A stretch of 10,840 nucleotides of DNA, taken from positions 1-10,840 of the forward strand of contig JAFLCF010000148.1 of the NCBI GenBank assembly GCA_017303735.1. Direction: 5' to 3'. Origin of the DNA: Anaerolineae bacterium. Lineage in GTDB: Bacteria > Chloroflexota > Anaerolineae > Anaerolineales > Villigracilaceae. The notes under the pieces were generated by a model, which was not told the origin of the DNA, searched no databases, and saw nothing but the letters and a program-made list of their open reading frames with translations. The stretch's first letter is position 1; every line of letters begins with the position of its first letter. The position numbers and the translations under genes were made by a program. Shown here in pieces: positions 5,743 through 10,840 of the stretch.

Positions 5743-7113
5743 TTAGAAGTTATAGAAAAAGTGAGTGAGCGCTTCAACGCCTTTATACCAGGTGGGCAGG
5801 TGCATGCGCTCGTTCGGCGAGTGGACGTTGTCATCGGGCAGCCCAAAGCCGGTCAGCAAAGAATCCGCGCCGACATATTTTTGCAGCAAGACAACAGAAC
5901 CGATCGAACCGCCTTCGCGTTTAAAGTAAGGGCGCTTGCCCCATACCTTTTCGAGTGCTTGTGCCAACGCCTTTACACCCGCCGAGTCGGTTTCGGTCAA
6001 TGCGGCACCTGCATTGTGCAGATTTTTCAATTCCCATTTGATGGTCTTGGGTGCATTCTTCTTAAGATAGGCTCGCAACTGCTTTTCAGTTTCTTCAGGG
6101 GTTTGATCGGGTACGAGGCGGCAGGATATTTTCGCCATCGCCCATGCGGGTAAAACCGTCTTCGAGCCCTGCCCAGTGAAACCGGAAAGAAAACCATTGA
6201 TCTCAAGAGTTGGGCGTGCGCCAGTCCGTTCGGCAGGGATGAATTGCGGCTCGCCCCACAATGCAGGCACACCGGTCATCTTGATCAGATCCTTGTCCTT
6301 GACGGGCAGGCGTTTGAAATCTTCGCGTTCCTTCTTGCTCAACTTACGCACTTTGTCGTAAAAGCCCGGCAAAGTGATCTTGCCATTTTTATCGTGCATA
6401 CCCGCCACGAGTTCGATCAGCGCCTGAGCCGGGTTATGAATCGTTCCACCAAACAGACCCGAATGCAAATCTTTATCTGGACCGAACACACGCAGTTCAA
6501 AATAAGCCAGACCGCGCAAACCAGTTGTGATGGTCGGCTTGTCTGAAGCGATCATGCCTGCATCGGGGTTTAAGCAGTAATCGGCGGCAAGCAATTGCTT
6601 ATTATTCTTGATGAAATCACCAAGATGTTCCGAGCCGATCTCTTCTTCGCCTTCCACCAGCCATTTGATGTTCACCGGCATTTTGCCGTCTGTCTTCATG
6701 ATGGCTTCCACGGCTTTAATGGACGCCACAACCTGACCTTTCATATCCGAGGTTCCACGCCCGAAGAGATAATCGCCTCTCACCTCCGGCTTGAACGGGT
6801 CAGTCGACCAAAGCTCGATCGGGTCGACGGGTTGTACGTCATAATGCCCATAGATCATCACCGTCGGCGCAGACTTGCCCGCCCCCATCCACTCACCATA
6901 GACGACGGGATGCAAAGCCGTCGGCATGATCTGAACCTTGTCCATGCCGATGGAACGCAGTTGTGCAGCCACCCACTCCGCCGCACGTTGAACATCTGAT
7001 TTGTTTTCATCCAATGTAGAGATCGAAGGAATGGCAGCCAGCTCCTTCAGTTCGTTCAAGAATCTATCGCCATTCGAACGGACGTACTCAATAGCTTTTT
7101 GAGAGTCAGACAT
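5743..7113 (-). CDS. M20 family metallo-dipeptidase (carnosinase/CNDP-like)
   Basis: The 456-residue product shows all marks of an M20 dinuclear zinc peptidase: YGHYDVQP (His90 zinc, Asp92 support), GTSDMKG (bridging Asp123), EGEEEIGS (Glu157 catalytic base, Glu158 zinc), NPDAG (Asp184 zinc), HSGLFGG (start of the lid/dimerisation domain, residues 217-223) and HSPNE near the end (His431 zinc). Such enzymes cleave dipeptides or short peptides in the cytoplasm; no signal peptide is present. Length and order match bacterial M20 dipeptidases. The start has AAGGAG 8 bases upstream. It follows the binding-protein gene by 69 bases and could degrade peptides that protein captures. The exact substrate cannot be read from sequence; related M20 enzymes act on other amides. 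Confidence 0.95.
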   Translation of the reverse strand: MSDSQKAIEYVRSNGDRFLNELKELAAIPSISTLDENKSDVQRAAEWVAAQLRSIGMDKVQIMPTALHPVVYGEWMGAGKSAPTVMIYGHYDVQPVDPIELWSTDPFKPEVRGDYLFGRGTSDMKGQVVASIKAVEAIMKTDGKMPVNIKWLVEGEEEIGSEHLGDFIKNNKQLLAADYCLNPDAGMIASDKPTITTGLRGLAYFELRVFGPDKDLHSGLFGGTIHNPAQALIELVAGMHDKNGKITLPGFYDKVRKLSKKEREDFKRLPVKDKDLIKMTGVPALWGEPQFIPAERTGARPTLEINGFLSGFTGQGSKTVLPAWAMAKISCRLVPDQTPEETEKQLRAYLKKNAPKTIKWELKNLHNAGAALTETDSAGVKALAQALEKVWGKRPYFKREGGSIGSVVLLQKYVGADSLLTGFGLPDDNVHSPNERMHLPTWYKGVEALTHFFYNF

Positions 7114-7139
7114 GATTAAACTCCTTTTTGTTTATGTAA

Positions 7140-7175
7140 GAGACCCTAAAGGTTTTTAAAAACCTTTAGGGTCTC
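7140..7175. repeat. 36-bp perfect palindrome
   Basis: GAGACCCTAAAGGTTTTT (7140-7157) is followed directly by its exact complement (7158-7175). It lies 7 bases after the stop of the binding-protein gene and before the dipeptidase Shine-Dalgarno. The T-run is inside the palindrome, not after it, so it is not a classical terminator. It may be an intergenic repeat that shapes the message between the two genes. Confidence 0.85.
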
Positions 7176-7182
7176 AAATGGT

Positions 7183-8874
7183 TTACGGAGCCGCTTCAGG
7201 TGCGGCTTCTGTTTGCTCTTCGAGAGCGCGACGTGTTACCAAATACCATTCATTGATCAATGCCAACCGGTCACTGACATCATACATCGGCGCAACTTGC
7301 ACACCCTGCACCTGAGCGTCGACGCCGTAAGAATAGACCGGGTAATACAAAGGCAGAGATGGCAATTCCTTTGCAAAAACCACTTGGAAGTTTCGATACA
7401 GGCGGGCACGCTCGTTGAAGTCTGCGGCGGTTCGACCCGTTTCGAGGAATTCACTTGCCGTGCGGTTGTCCCATTGTGAGTAGTTTTGTCCGCCAGTGGC
7501 TTCGGCTTGATGCCAGAAGAGATATGGGTCGGGGTCTGGGGTGCGAGAGGTGTTTAGGTCGCCAAGGGCTGCTTCGTAATTTCGAGTGGATAGATAATCG
7601 TTCACCAGAGAATCATAGGGAACCGACTGTAAATTTAACTGCACACCGATCAATGCCCAGTCCGCTTGAATGGCTTGAGCGATCTGAGTATGAATGGCAT
7701 CATCCGGGTGGACGAGGGTGAAGGTCAACGGCTGCCCATCTTTCGAGCGGACCGTACTGCCCGCTGTAAAAATGTAGCCTTCTTTATTGAGGATTTGAAT
7801 GGCAGCTTCAGGGTCGTATGGGAACTTTTCGATCTCGTCGTAATATGCCCACGATCCCGGCAGGATGGGGCTATCCGCTACGATGGCTTGACCTTTGAGA
7901 ATGTGCGAGACGATGACCGTGCGATTCACGCCCAACATTAACGCGCGGCGGACGTTTGCATCTTGCAAGAATCCAACCGTTGGATTGTTCAGGTTCAGGA
8001 AGATCAGTCCCATTTGAGGCAGTCGGCTCGTGTATACGGAAAGCCCTGGCTCCTGCAAAGCAGACTCGAGTACATCCTGAGTTAGCTGGCTGACGCCGAG
8101 TACTTCACCCTGACGGTACGCATCCAATGCTGTAGCGGAATTAGGGAAATAACGGAAGACCACTTGCTCCACAAAGGGTGCGCCAAGAAAGTAATCTTCG
8201 TTAGCATTCAGCACCACACCAGTGATTTGTCCGCCACTGGTGAGTAAGCTATCGAATTTATAGGGTCCGGTGCCAACTGGTTTCAGGTTGAATTCTGCAC
8301 TTGGGATTTGATCCGCAGGGATCGATTCAAGCAAATGCTTCGGCAGAATGCCGAAGGTGGCGTAATCCAAAAAGGGAGAAAAAGGCTCGGGCAGGGTGAA
8401 CTGAAACGTCTTGTCGTCGAGCCGTTTGACCTGGATCTGAGTCCACAGGTCTTTGATATCCTGCGGGAAGAGCGAGCCGGGACTCTTGATCACCTCAATG
8501 GTGTAGAGCACATCATCACTGGTAACAGGTTGACCATCATGCCAGACCGCATTCGGGCGAAGGGAAAAGTTATAGACCTTACCATCTGCCGAAACACCCC
8601 ATGATTCAACCAGATCAGGTTGGGGCAAACCGCGTGAATCGAACTTGACCAGCCCACTGAAGATCAGGCGGTTCACATCCCGGTCGGCGGCGTTGTTCCA
8701 ATCCAACATTGGGTTGAGTCGTCCCATCGAGCCGATCAGGGCTTCGGTGTAAATGCCGCCGGGCGCTGCTTCAGGCAAGGTGATGGTGGTCACCGGCGTT
8801 TGGCTGAGCAGCAATAATGCCACGATCACAAGCGTCACAGCTACGACCAGGATCTGCCAGCGTAATCGTTTCAT
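7183..8874 (-). CDS. ABC-type solute-binding protein family 5 (peptide/nickel type), membrane-anchored
   Basis: The 563-residue product matches extracellular family 5 binding proteins (OppA/DppA type), which capture peptides or similar ligands. Typical signature: LVESWGVSADGKVYNFSL followed by HDGQPVTSDDVLYTIE (residues 88-127). Further typical parts are GTGPYKF, NVRRALMLGVNR and DPDPYLFWH. The N-terminus (residues 7-24) is a hydrophobic helix after KRLRW, without a lipobox Cys, so it is probably a signal-anchor rather than a lipoprotein. ATG 8874 is chosen although no Shine-Dalgarno is evident; a TTG at 8928 in the same frame lies inside the secG terminator. The C-terminus ends in an Ala/Glu/Pro tail. 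No permease or ATPase lies nearby, so the transporter partner must be elsewhere or the protein is an orphan. The next gene is an M20 dipeptidase. Confidence 0.92.
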   Translation of the reverse strand: MKRLRWQILVVAVTLVIVALLLLSQTPVTTITLPEAAPGGIYTEALIGSMGRLNPMLDWNNAADRDVNRLIFSGLVKFDSRGLPQPDLVESWGVSADGKVYNFSLRPNAVWHDGQPVTSDDVLYTIEVIKSPGSLFPQDIKDLWTQIQVKRLDDKTFQFTLPEPFSPFLDYATFGILPKHLLESIPADQIPSAEFNLKPVGTGPYKFDSLLTSGGQITGVVLNANEDYFLGAPFVEQVVFRYFPNSATALDAYRQGEVLGVSQLTQDVLESALQEPGLSVYTSRLPQMGLIFLNLNNPTVGFLQDANVRRALMLGVNRTVIVSHILKGQAIVADSPILPGSWAYYDEIEKFPYDPEAAIQILNKEGYIFTAGSTVRSKDGQPLTFTLVHPDDAIHTQIAQAIQADWALIGVQLNLQSVPYDSLVNDYLSTRNYEAALGDLNTSRTPDPDPYLFWHQAEATGGQNYSQWDNRTASEFLETGRTAADFNERARLYRNFQVVFAKELPSLPLYYPVYSYGVDAQVQGVQVAPMYDVSDRLALINEWYLVTRRALEEQTEAAPEAAP

Positions 8875-8889
8875 AAGGGTAGGTTGTGG

Positions 8890-8947
8890 AAAAAAAAGAA
8901 AGGACCGCCCTGCCCGCTTATCGGGCAATCGTACCTGGCGGACCTTT
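8890..8947 (-). terminator. Intrinsic terminator of secG
   Basis: On the minus strand, after the secG stop, an outer stem (8937-8947 with 8899-8909, one mismatch) encloses an inner stem TGCCCG-loop-CGGGCA (8911-8927), and eight T follow (complement of 8890-8897). It ends 16 bases before the start of the binding-protein gene, so that gene needs read-through or its own promoter; I found no clear one. Confidence 0.85.
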
Positions 8948-8961
8948 CAGGTGGGAGCTTC

Positions 8962-9186
8962 TTATTTTCCAAGAATGATGACGGTGATAACAAGCGCAAA
9001 GAAGATCACGCTCAATCCAATGGTCACCCAGAAAAGGATACGCTCAATGCCGCGGCGGGCAGTGAAAACACCACCTGTGTCGGCGCCGGTGAGCCCGCCC
9101 AAGCCTGCACCCTTGCTCTGCAGGATGACGCTGAGGATCAAACCCACTGAGGTGATGATTAAAGCAATATTTAAAACGTTTGTCAT
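8962..9186 (-). CDS. secG: Preprotein translocase subunit SecG
   Basis: A 74-residue protein with two membrane helices (about 4-22 and 49-71) and the conserved cytoplasmic loop: SVILQSKGAGLGGLTGAD followed by TGGVFTARRGIERIL. SecG joins SecYE in the membrane and helps SecA move proteins across. Length and topology are those of the family. The start at 9186 has AGGAGG (9196-9201) nine bases upstream, and a consensus promoter lies just before it. It has its own terminator, so it appears to be a single-gene unit. The neighbouring surface proteins with signal peptides would be clients of this pathway. Confidence 0.95.
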   Translation of the reverse strand: MTNVLNIALIITSVGLILSVILQSKGAGLGGLTGADTGGVFTARRGIERILFWVTIGLSVIFFALVITVIILGK

Positions 9187-9217
9187 GCGAAAGTGCCTCC
9201 TAGAATTTAGCGGGCAA

Positions 9218-9247
9218 ATTATACCTGTGGAAAAGGGTATTAGTCAA
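9218..9247 (-). promoter_or_regulatory. Sigma-70-type promoter of secG
   Basis: On the minus strand TTGACT (9247-9242) and a perfect TATAAT (9223-9218) are 18 bp apart. Transcription would start near 9211, giving a leader of about 25 bases that contains the AGGAGG site of secG. Confidence 0.8.
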
Positions 9248-9282
9248 ACGAGGGGAAACGGGGAAAATTAGCAGTAAATAGA

Positions 9283-9322
9283 CAAGTACACTAGTAGAAT
9301 TCCTTTTCTACTTGTATACCTG
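9283..9322. repeat. Imperfect inverted repeat upstream of the PHP gene
   Basis: Arms 9283-9299 and 9306-9322 pair at 14 of 17 positions around a 6-base spacer (TTCCTT). The downstream stretch repeats short TACYTG/TATAC motifs up to 9341. The repeat overlaps the -35 region proposed for the PHP gene, so it could be an operator; it could also be a decayed intergenic repeat. Confidence 0.5.
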
Positions 9323-9341
9323 TTTACTTTACCTGTATACT
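9312..9341 (+). promoter_or_regulatory. Possible promoter of the PHP gene, giving a leaderless transcript
   Basis: TTGTAT (9312-9317) and TATACT (9336-9341) are 18 bp apart. The expected transcription start, 7-9 bases after the -10, falls at or next to the ATG at 9350. The bases before the ATG (CTTCCCCCCT) hold no Shine-Dalgarno, which agrees with a leaderless message. Confidence 0.5.
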
Positions 9342-9349
9342 TCCCCCCT

Positions 9350-10411
9350 ATGCACGAAATCATCGTCAACCTACATATGCACACCCGCTACTCGGATGGC
9401 AGCGGATTACACAAAGACATCGCTGCCGCCGCGCTCAACGCCGGGGTGGATGTGGTCATCGTCACGGATCACAACATCCTTGTGCAGGGCTTTGAAGGCT
9501 ATTACAAAGAAAAGAACAAAAAACTGCTCATGCTGATCGGTGAAGAAGTCCACGATCAGGCACGTGACCCGCAGAAGAATCACCTTTTGGTATTTGGCGC
9601 GAATCGTGAAATGGCGACCTTTGCCGAAAGCCCGCAGAACCTTATCCATCAGGTCCGGGCGGCGGGCGGACTTGCCTTCCTTGCCCACCCCGACGACCCT
9701 GAAGCCAAAGCCTTCAACGAAACCGACATCTCTTGGGAAGATTGGTCGGTGCAAAATTACACTGGCATTGAGTTGTGGAATGCCCTCAGCGAATTGAAGA
9801 CCGTGGTTCCCACAAAACTACATGGCGCATTCTATGCCTTCTTCCCCGCTTTTGTTGCCAATCAGCCCATCCCGAACACACTCAAAAAATGGGATGAGTT
9901 GTTATCGACCGGACAAAAAGTGGTTGCCATTGGCGGCTCAGATGCTCACGCGCTGGATATGCATATGGGACCCATCCATCGCATCATCTTCCCTTATGAG
10001 TTTCACTTCCGCACCGTCAACACACACGCGCTTCTCTCTGAACCGCTGACTGGGGATGTGACCATTGACCGTTCCCTCATCTACAAAGCGTTCGCTGCCG
10101 GGCATTGCTTCGTCGGCTATGACATGCCCGCCCCCACTAAAGGATTCCGCTTCAGCGCGCAGGGACGCGACTCATCTGCCATCATGGGAGATGAGATCCC
10201 TGCAAAATTTGGGGTCACTTTGCAAACCAAACTCCCCTCGGCTGCAGAGATCATTTTGCTCAAAGATGGCTTGCCCATTCAGACATGGAAGAATCAACAA
10301 GCCTGCACCCACATTACTACCGAGCCGGGAGTGTACCGTGTGGAAGCCTATCGAAATTACCTCGGCAAGCGTCGCGGATGGATCTATAGTAATCCGATCT
10401 ATGTGAGGTAG
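9350..10411 (+). CDS. PHP-domain metallohydrolase (possibly CehA/McbA-like)
   Basis: The 353-residue product carries the PHP metal-site motifs in order: HMHTRYSDG (His9, His11), TDHN (Asp40, His41), GEE (Glu65), NHLLVFG (His78), AHPDD (His113) and GGSDAH (Asp198, His200). PHP proteins are multi-metal hydrolases of phosphoesters and some other esters. The region after about 265 (GFRFSAQGRD to the end) looks like a C-terminal beta domain, as in some stand-alone PHP enzymes. No signal peptide is seen, so it is likely cytoplasmic. The substrate is unknown; a polymerase-associated or histidinol-phosphatase role is unlikely given the domain layout. The ATG at 9350 lacks a Shine-Dalgarno and may be leaderless, but the HxH motif begins at residue 9, so the start cannot be far off. 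It is divergent from secG. Confidence 0.9.
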   Translation: MHEIIVNLHMHTRYSDGSGLHKDIAAAALNAGVDVVIVTDHNILVQGFEGYYKEKNKKLLMLIGEEVHDQARDPQKNHLLVFGANREMATFAESPQNLIHQVRAAGGLAFLAHPDDPEAKAFNETDISWEDWSVQNYTGIELWNALSELKTVVPTKLHGAFYAFFPAFVANQPIPNTLKKWDELLSTGQKVVAIGGSDAHALDMHMGPIHRIIFPYEFHFRTVNTHALLSEPLTGDVTIDRSLIYKAFAAGHCFVGYDMPAPTKGFRFSAQGRDSSAIMGDEIPAKFGVTLQTKLPSAAEIILLKDGLPIQTWKNQQACTHITTEPGVYRVEAYRNYLGKRRGWIYSNPIYVR

Positions 10412-10414
10412 GAG

Positions 10415-10498
10415 TGTCATCCTGAGCGATAGCGAAGGATCTCTACCCCAAAATAAGAGACCCTTCGGTCGCGGAGAACGCGCTCTCTCAGGGTGACA
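10415..10498. repeat. 84-bp imperfect palindromic intergenic repeat
   Basis: The ends TGTCATCCTGAG (10415-10426) and CTCAGGGTGACA (10487-10498) are inverted with one mismatch. Inside, AGCGAAGGATCTCT pairs imperfectly with AGAGACCCTTCGGTCGC. The pattern 'GTCATCCTGAGCG..AGCGAAGGATCT' is one I recognise as a very common dispersed repeat in many bacterial genomes; its false translation reads like HPER...GRDPSLSLRMT. It starts 3 bases after the PHP stop and could also end transcription there, though no T-run follows. There is no transposase. Confidence 0.75.
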
Positions 10499-10572
10499 AG
10501 ATGCAGATGGATGGAACCAGCCCAAGTACGGGAAAGAGCCGCCGGTTTTCCTCCTCCAAATCTCGATTCCTG

Positions 10573-10581
10573 TGGTAAACT
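10573..10581 (+). promoter_or_regulatory. Possible extended -10 for rpsF
   Basis: TGGTAAACT fits a TGn-extended -10, about 105 bases before the rpsF start and just upstream of the leader hairpin. No matching -35 is visible. The call is tentative. Confidence 0.3.
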
Positions 10582-10619
10582 TTCGCCCGCTAATAAATTG
10601 GTACGTTATCAACTACGTG

Positions 10620-10676
10620 CCTTTCCGTTCCCGGCAGGTCTACGACCTGAACAGGAACTAACCCATGGAAAGGAGG
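10620..10676 (+). promoter_or_regulatory. Structured rpsF leader, candidate S6:S18-binding autoregulatory element
   Basis: The leader can pair CCTTTCC (10620-10626) with GGAAAGG (10667-10673), GTTCC (10627-10631) with GGAAC (10654-10658), and CAGGTC with GACCTG (10635-10640, 10644-10649, loop TAC). The internal loop has CGG on the left (a CCG lies at its edge, 10631-10633) and AACA on the right. Established knowledge: many rpsF leaders bind the S6:S18 complex through a hairpin with a CCG-containing internal loop. The outer stem covers the start of the AGGAGG (10671-10676), so binding could block translation. Confidence 0.6.
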
Positions 10677-10685
10677 TTTTCCCAC

Positions 10686-10840
10686 ATGCGTAATTACGAA
10701 TTGATGTGCATTATCCAGCCCGACCTGGATGAGACCGCTTTTAACGGCGTGCTCGACAAGGTGAAGGGATGGATCACTGATTCAGGCGGCAGCATTGATA
10801 AGGCTGAGGTCTGGGGTCGCCGCCGTATGGCGTACACCAT
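10686..10840 (+). CDS. rpsF: 30S ribosomal protein S6, N-terminal part (cut by right edge)
   Basis: The visible 51 residues begin MRNYELMCIIQPDLDE and continue through a helix to GGSIDKAEVWGRRRMAYT, the typical first half of bacterial S6 (beta-alpha-beta; the RRxMAY strand contacts rRNA and S18). AGGAGG lies nine bases before the ATG. S6 binds the central domain of 16S rRNA together with S18 in the small subunit. The usual order is rpsF, ssb, rpsR, so ssb and rpsR are expected just beyond the edge, but this is not seen here. A structured leader upstream suggests autoregulation. Confidence 0.95.
   Translation, partial: MRNYELMCIIQPDLDETAFNGVLDKVKGWITDSGGSIDKAEVWGRRRMAYT

Noticed and set aside
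8875..8928. Upstream extension of the binding protein from a TTG at 8928
   Set aside because: The extension lies in the secG terminator stem and T-run and would put 18 polar and aromatic residues before a normal signal-anchor; the ATG at 8874 starts exactly at KRLRW plus the helix.
10172..10612. Minus-strand open frame of 146 codons behind the PHP gene
   Set aside because: It crosses the palindromic repeat and overlaps the PHP gene; its HPER...GRDPSLSLRMT content is the well-known false translation of that repeat.

Overview
The window looks like chromosomal DNA of a Gram-positive-type or monoderm bacterium, most likely Chloroflexota of the class Anaerolineae. This is an inference from style: Thr/Pro-rich surface linkers, long runs of Ala-Ile-Ala-Gly-Thr-Gln-type repeats, non-cellulosomal cohesin and dockerin modules, a YqhQ-type (DUF1385) membrane protein, and intergenic palindromes resembling those common in such genomes. 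No rRNA, tRNA, CRISPR array, transposase or phage gene is visible.

Left part (1-4439, minus strand): a three-gene cluster reading right to left. First comes a secreted protein with a PPC-like domain, a cohesin, a carboxypeptidase-regulatory-like domain and a dockerin (4439-3177). Next is a small secreted cohesin-like protein held by a C-terminal membrane helix (3111-2446). Last is a large protein with a signal peptide, an M23 peptidase domain, a PPC-like domain, a Thr/Pro linker, ten 19-residue repeats, a cohesin and a regulatory-like domain; it runs off the left edge (2412 to before 1). The gaps are 65 and 33 bases, so the three are probably co-transcribed. Together they resemble a small cell-surface cohesin-dockerin assembly with a cell-wall peptidase as cargo. 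Upstream of the first gene lie four GTTGC boxes exactly 11 bp apart, plus a fifth 23 bp further, next to a possible promoter: the arrangement expected for an OmpR/PhoB-type regulator.

Middle part (4721-9186, minus strand): secG (9186-8962) with a good promoter, Shine-Dalgarno and terminator; then a family 5 solute-binding protein with an N-terminal membrane anchor, an M20 dipeptidase and a DUF1385 membrane protein, closed by a strong bidirectional terminator at 4721-4758. Binding protein and dipeptidase could act in sequence on peptides, but no permease or ATPase is present. Related perfect palindromes sit in the two gaps between these last three genes.

Right part (9350-10840, plus strand): a PHP-family metallohydrolase divergent from secG, with a possible leaderless promoter; an 84-bp imperfect palindromic repeat element right behind it; then the start of rpsF (ribosomal protein S6), cut by the right edge. 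The rpsF leader can fold into a hairpin with a CCG-containing internal loop and an outer stem that covers the Shine-Dalgarno, as expected for S6:S18 autoregulation.
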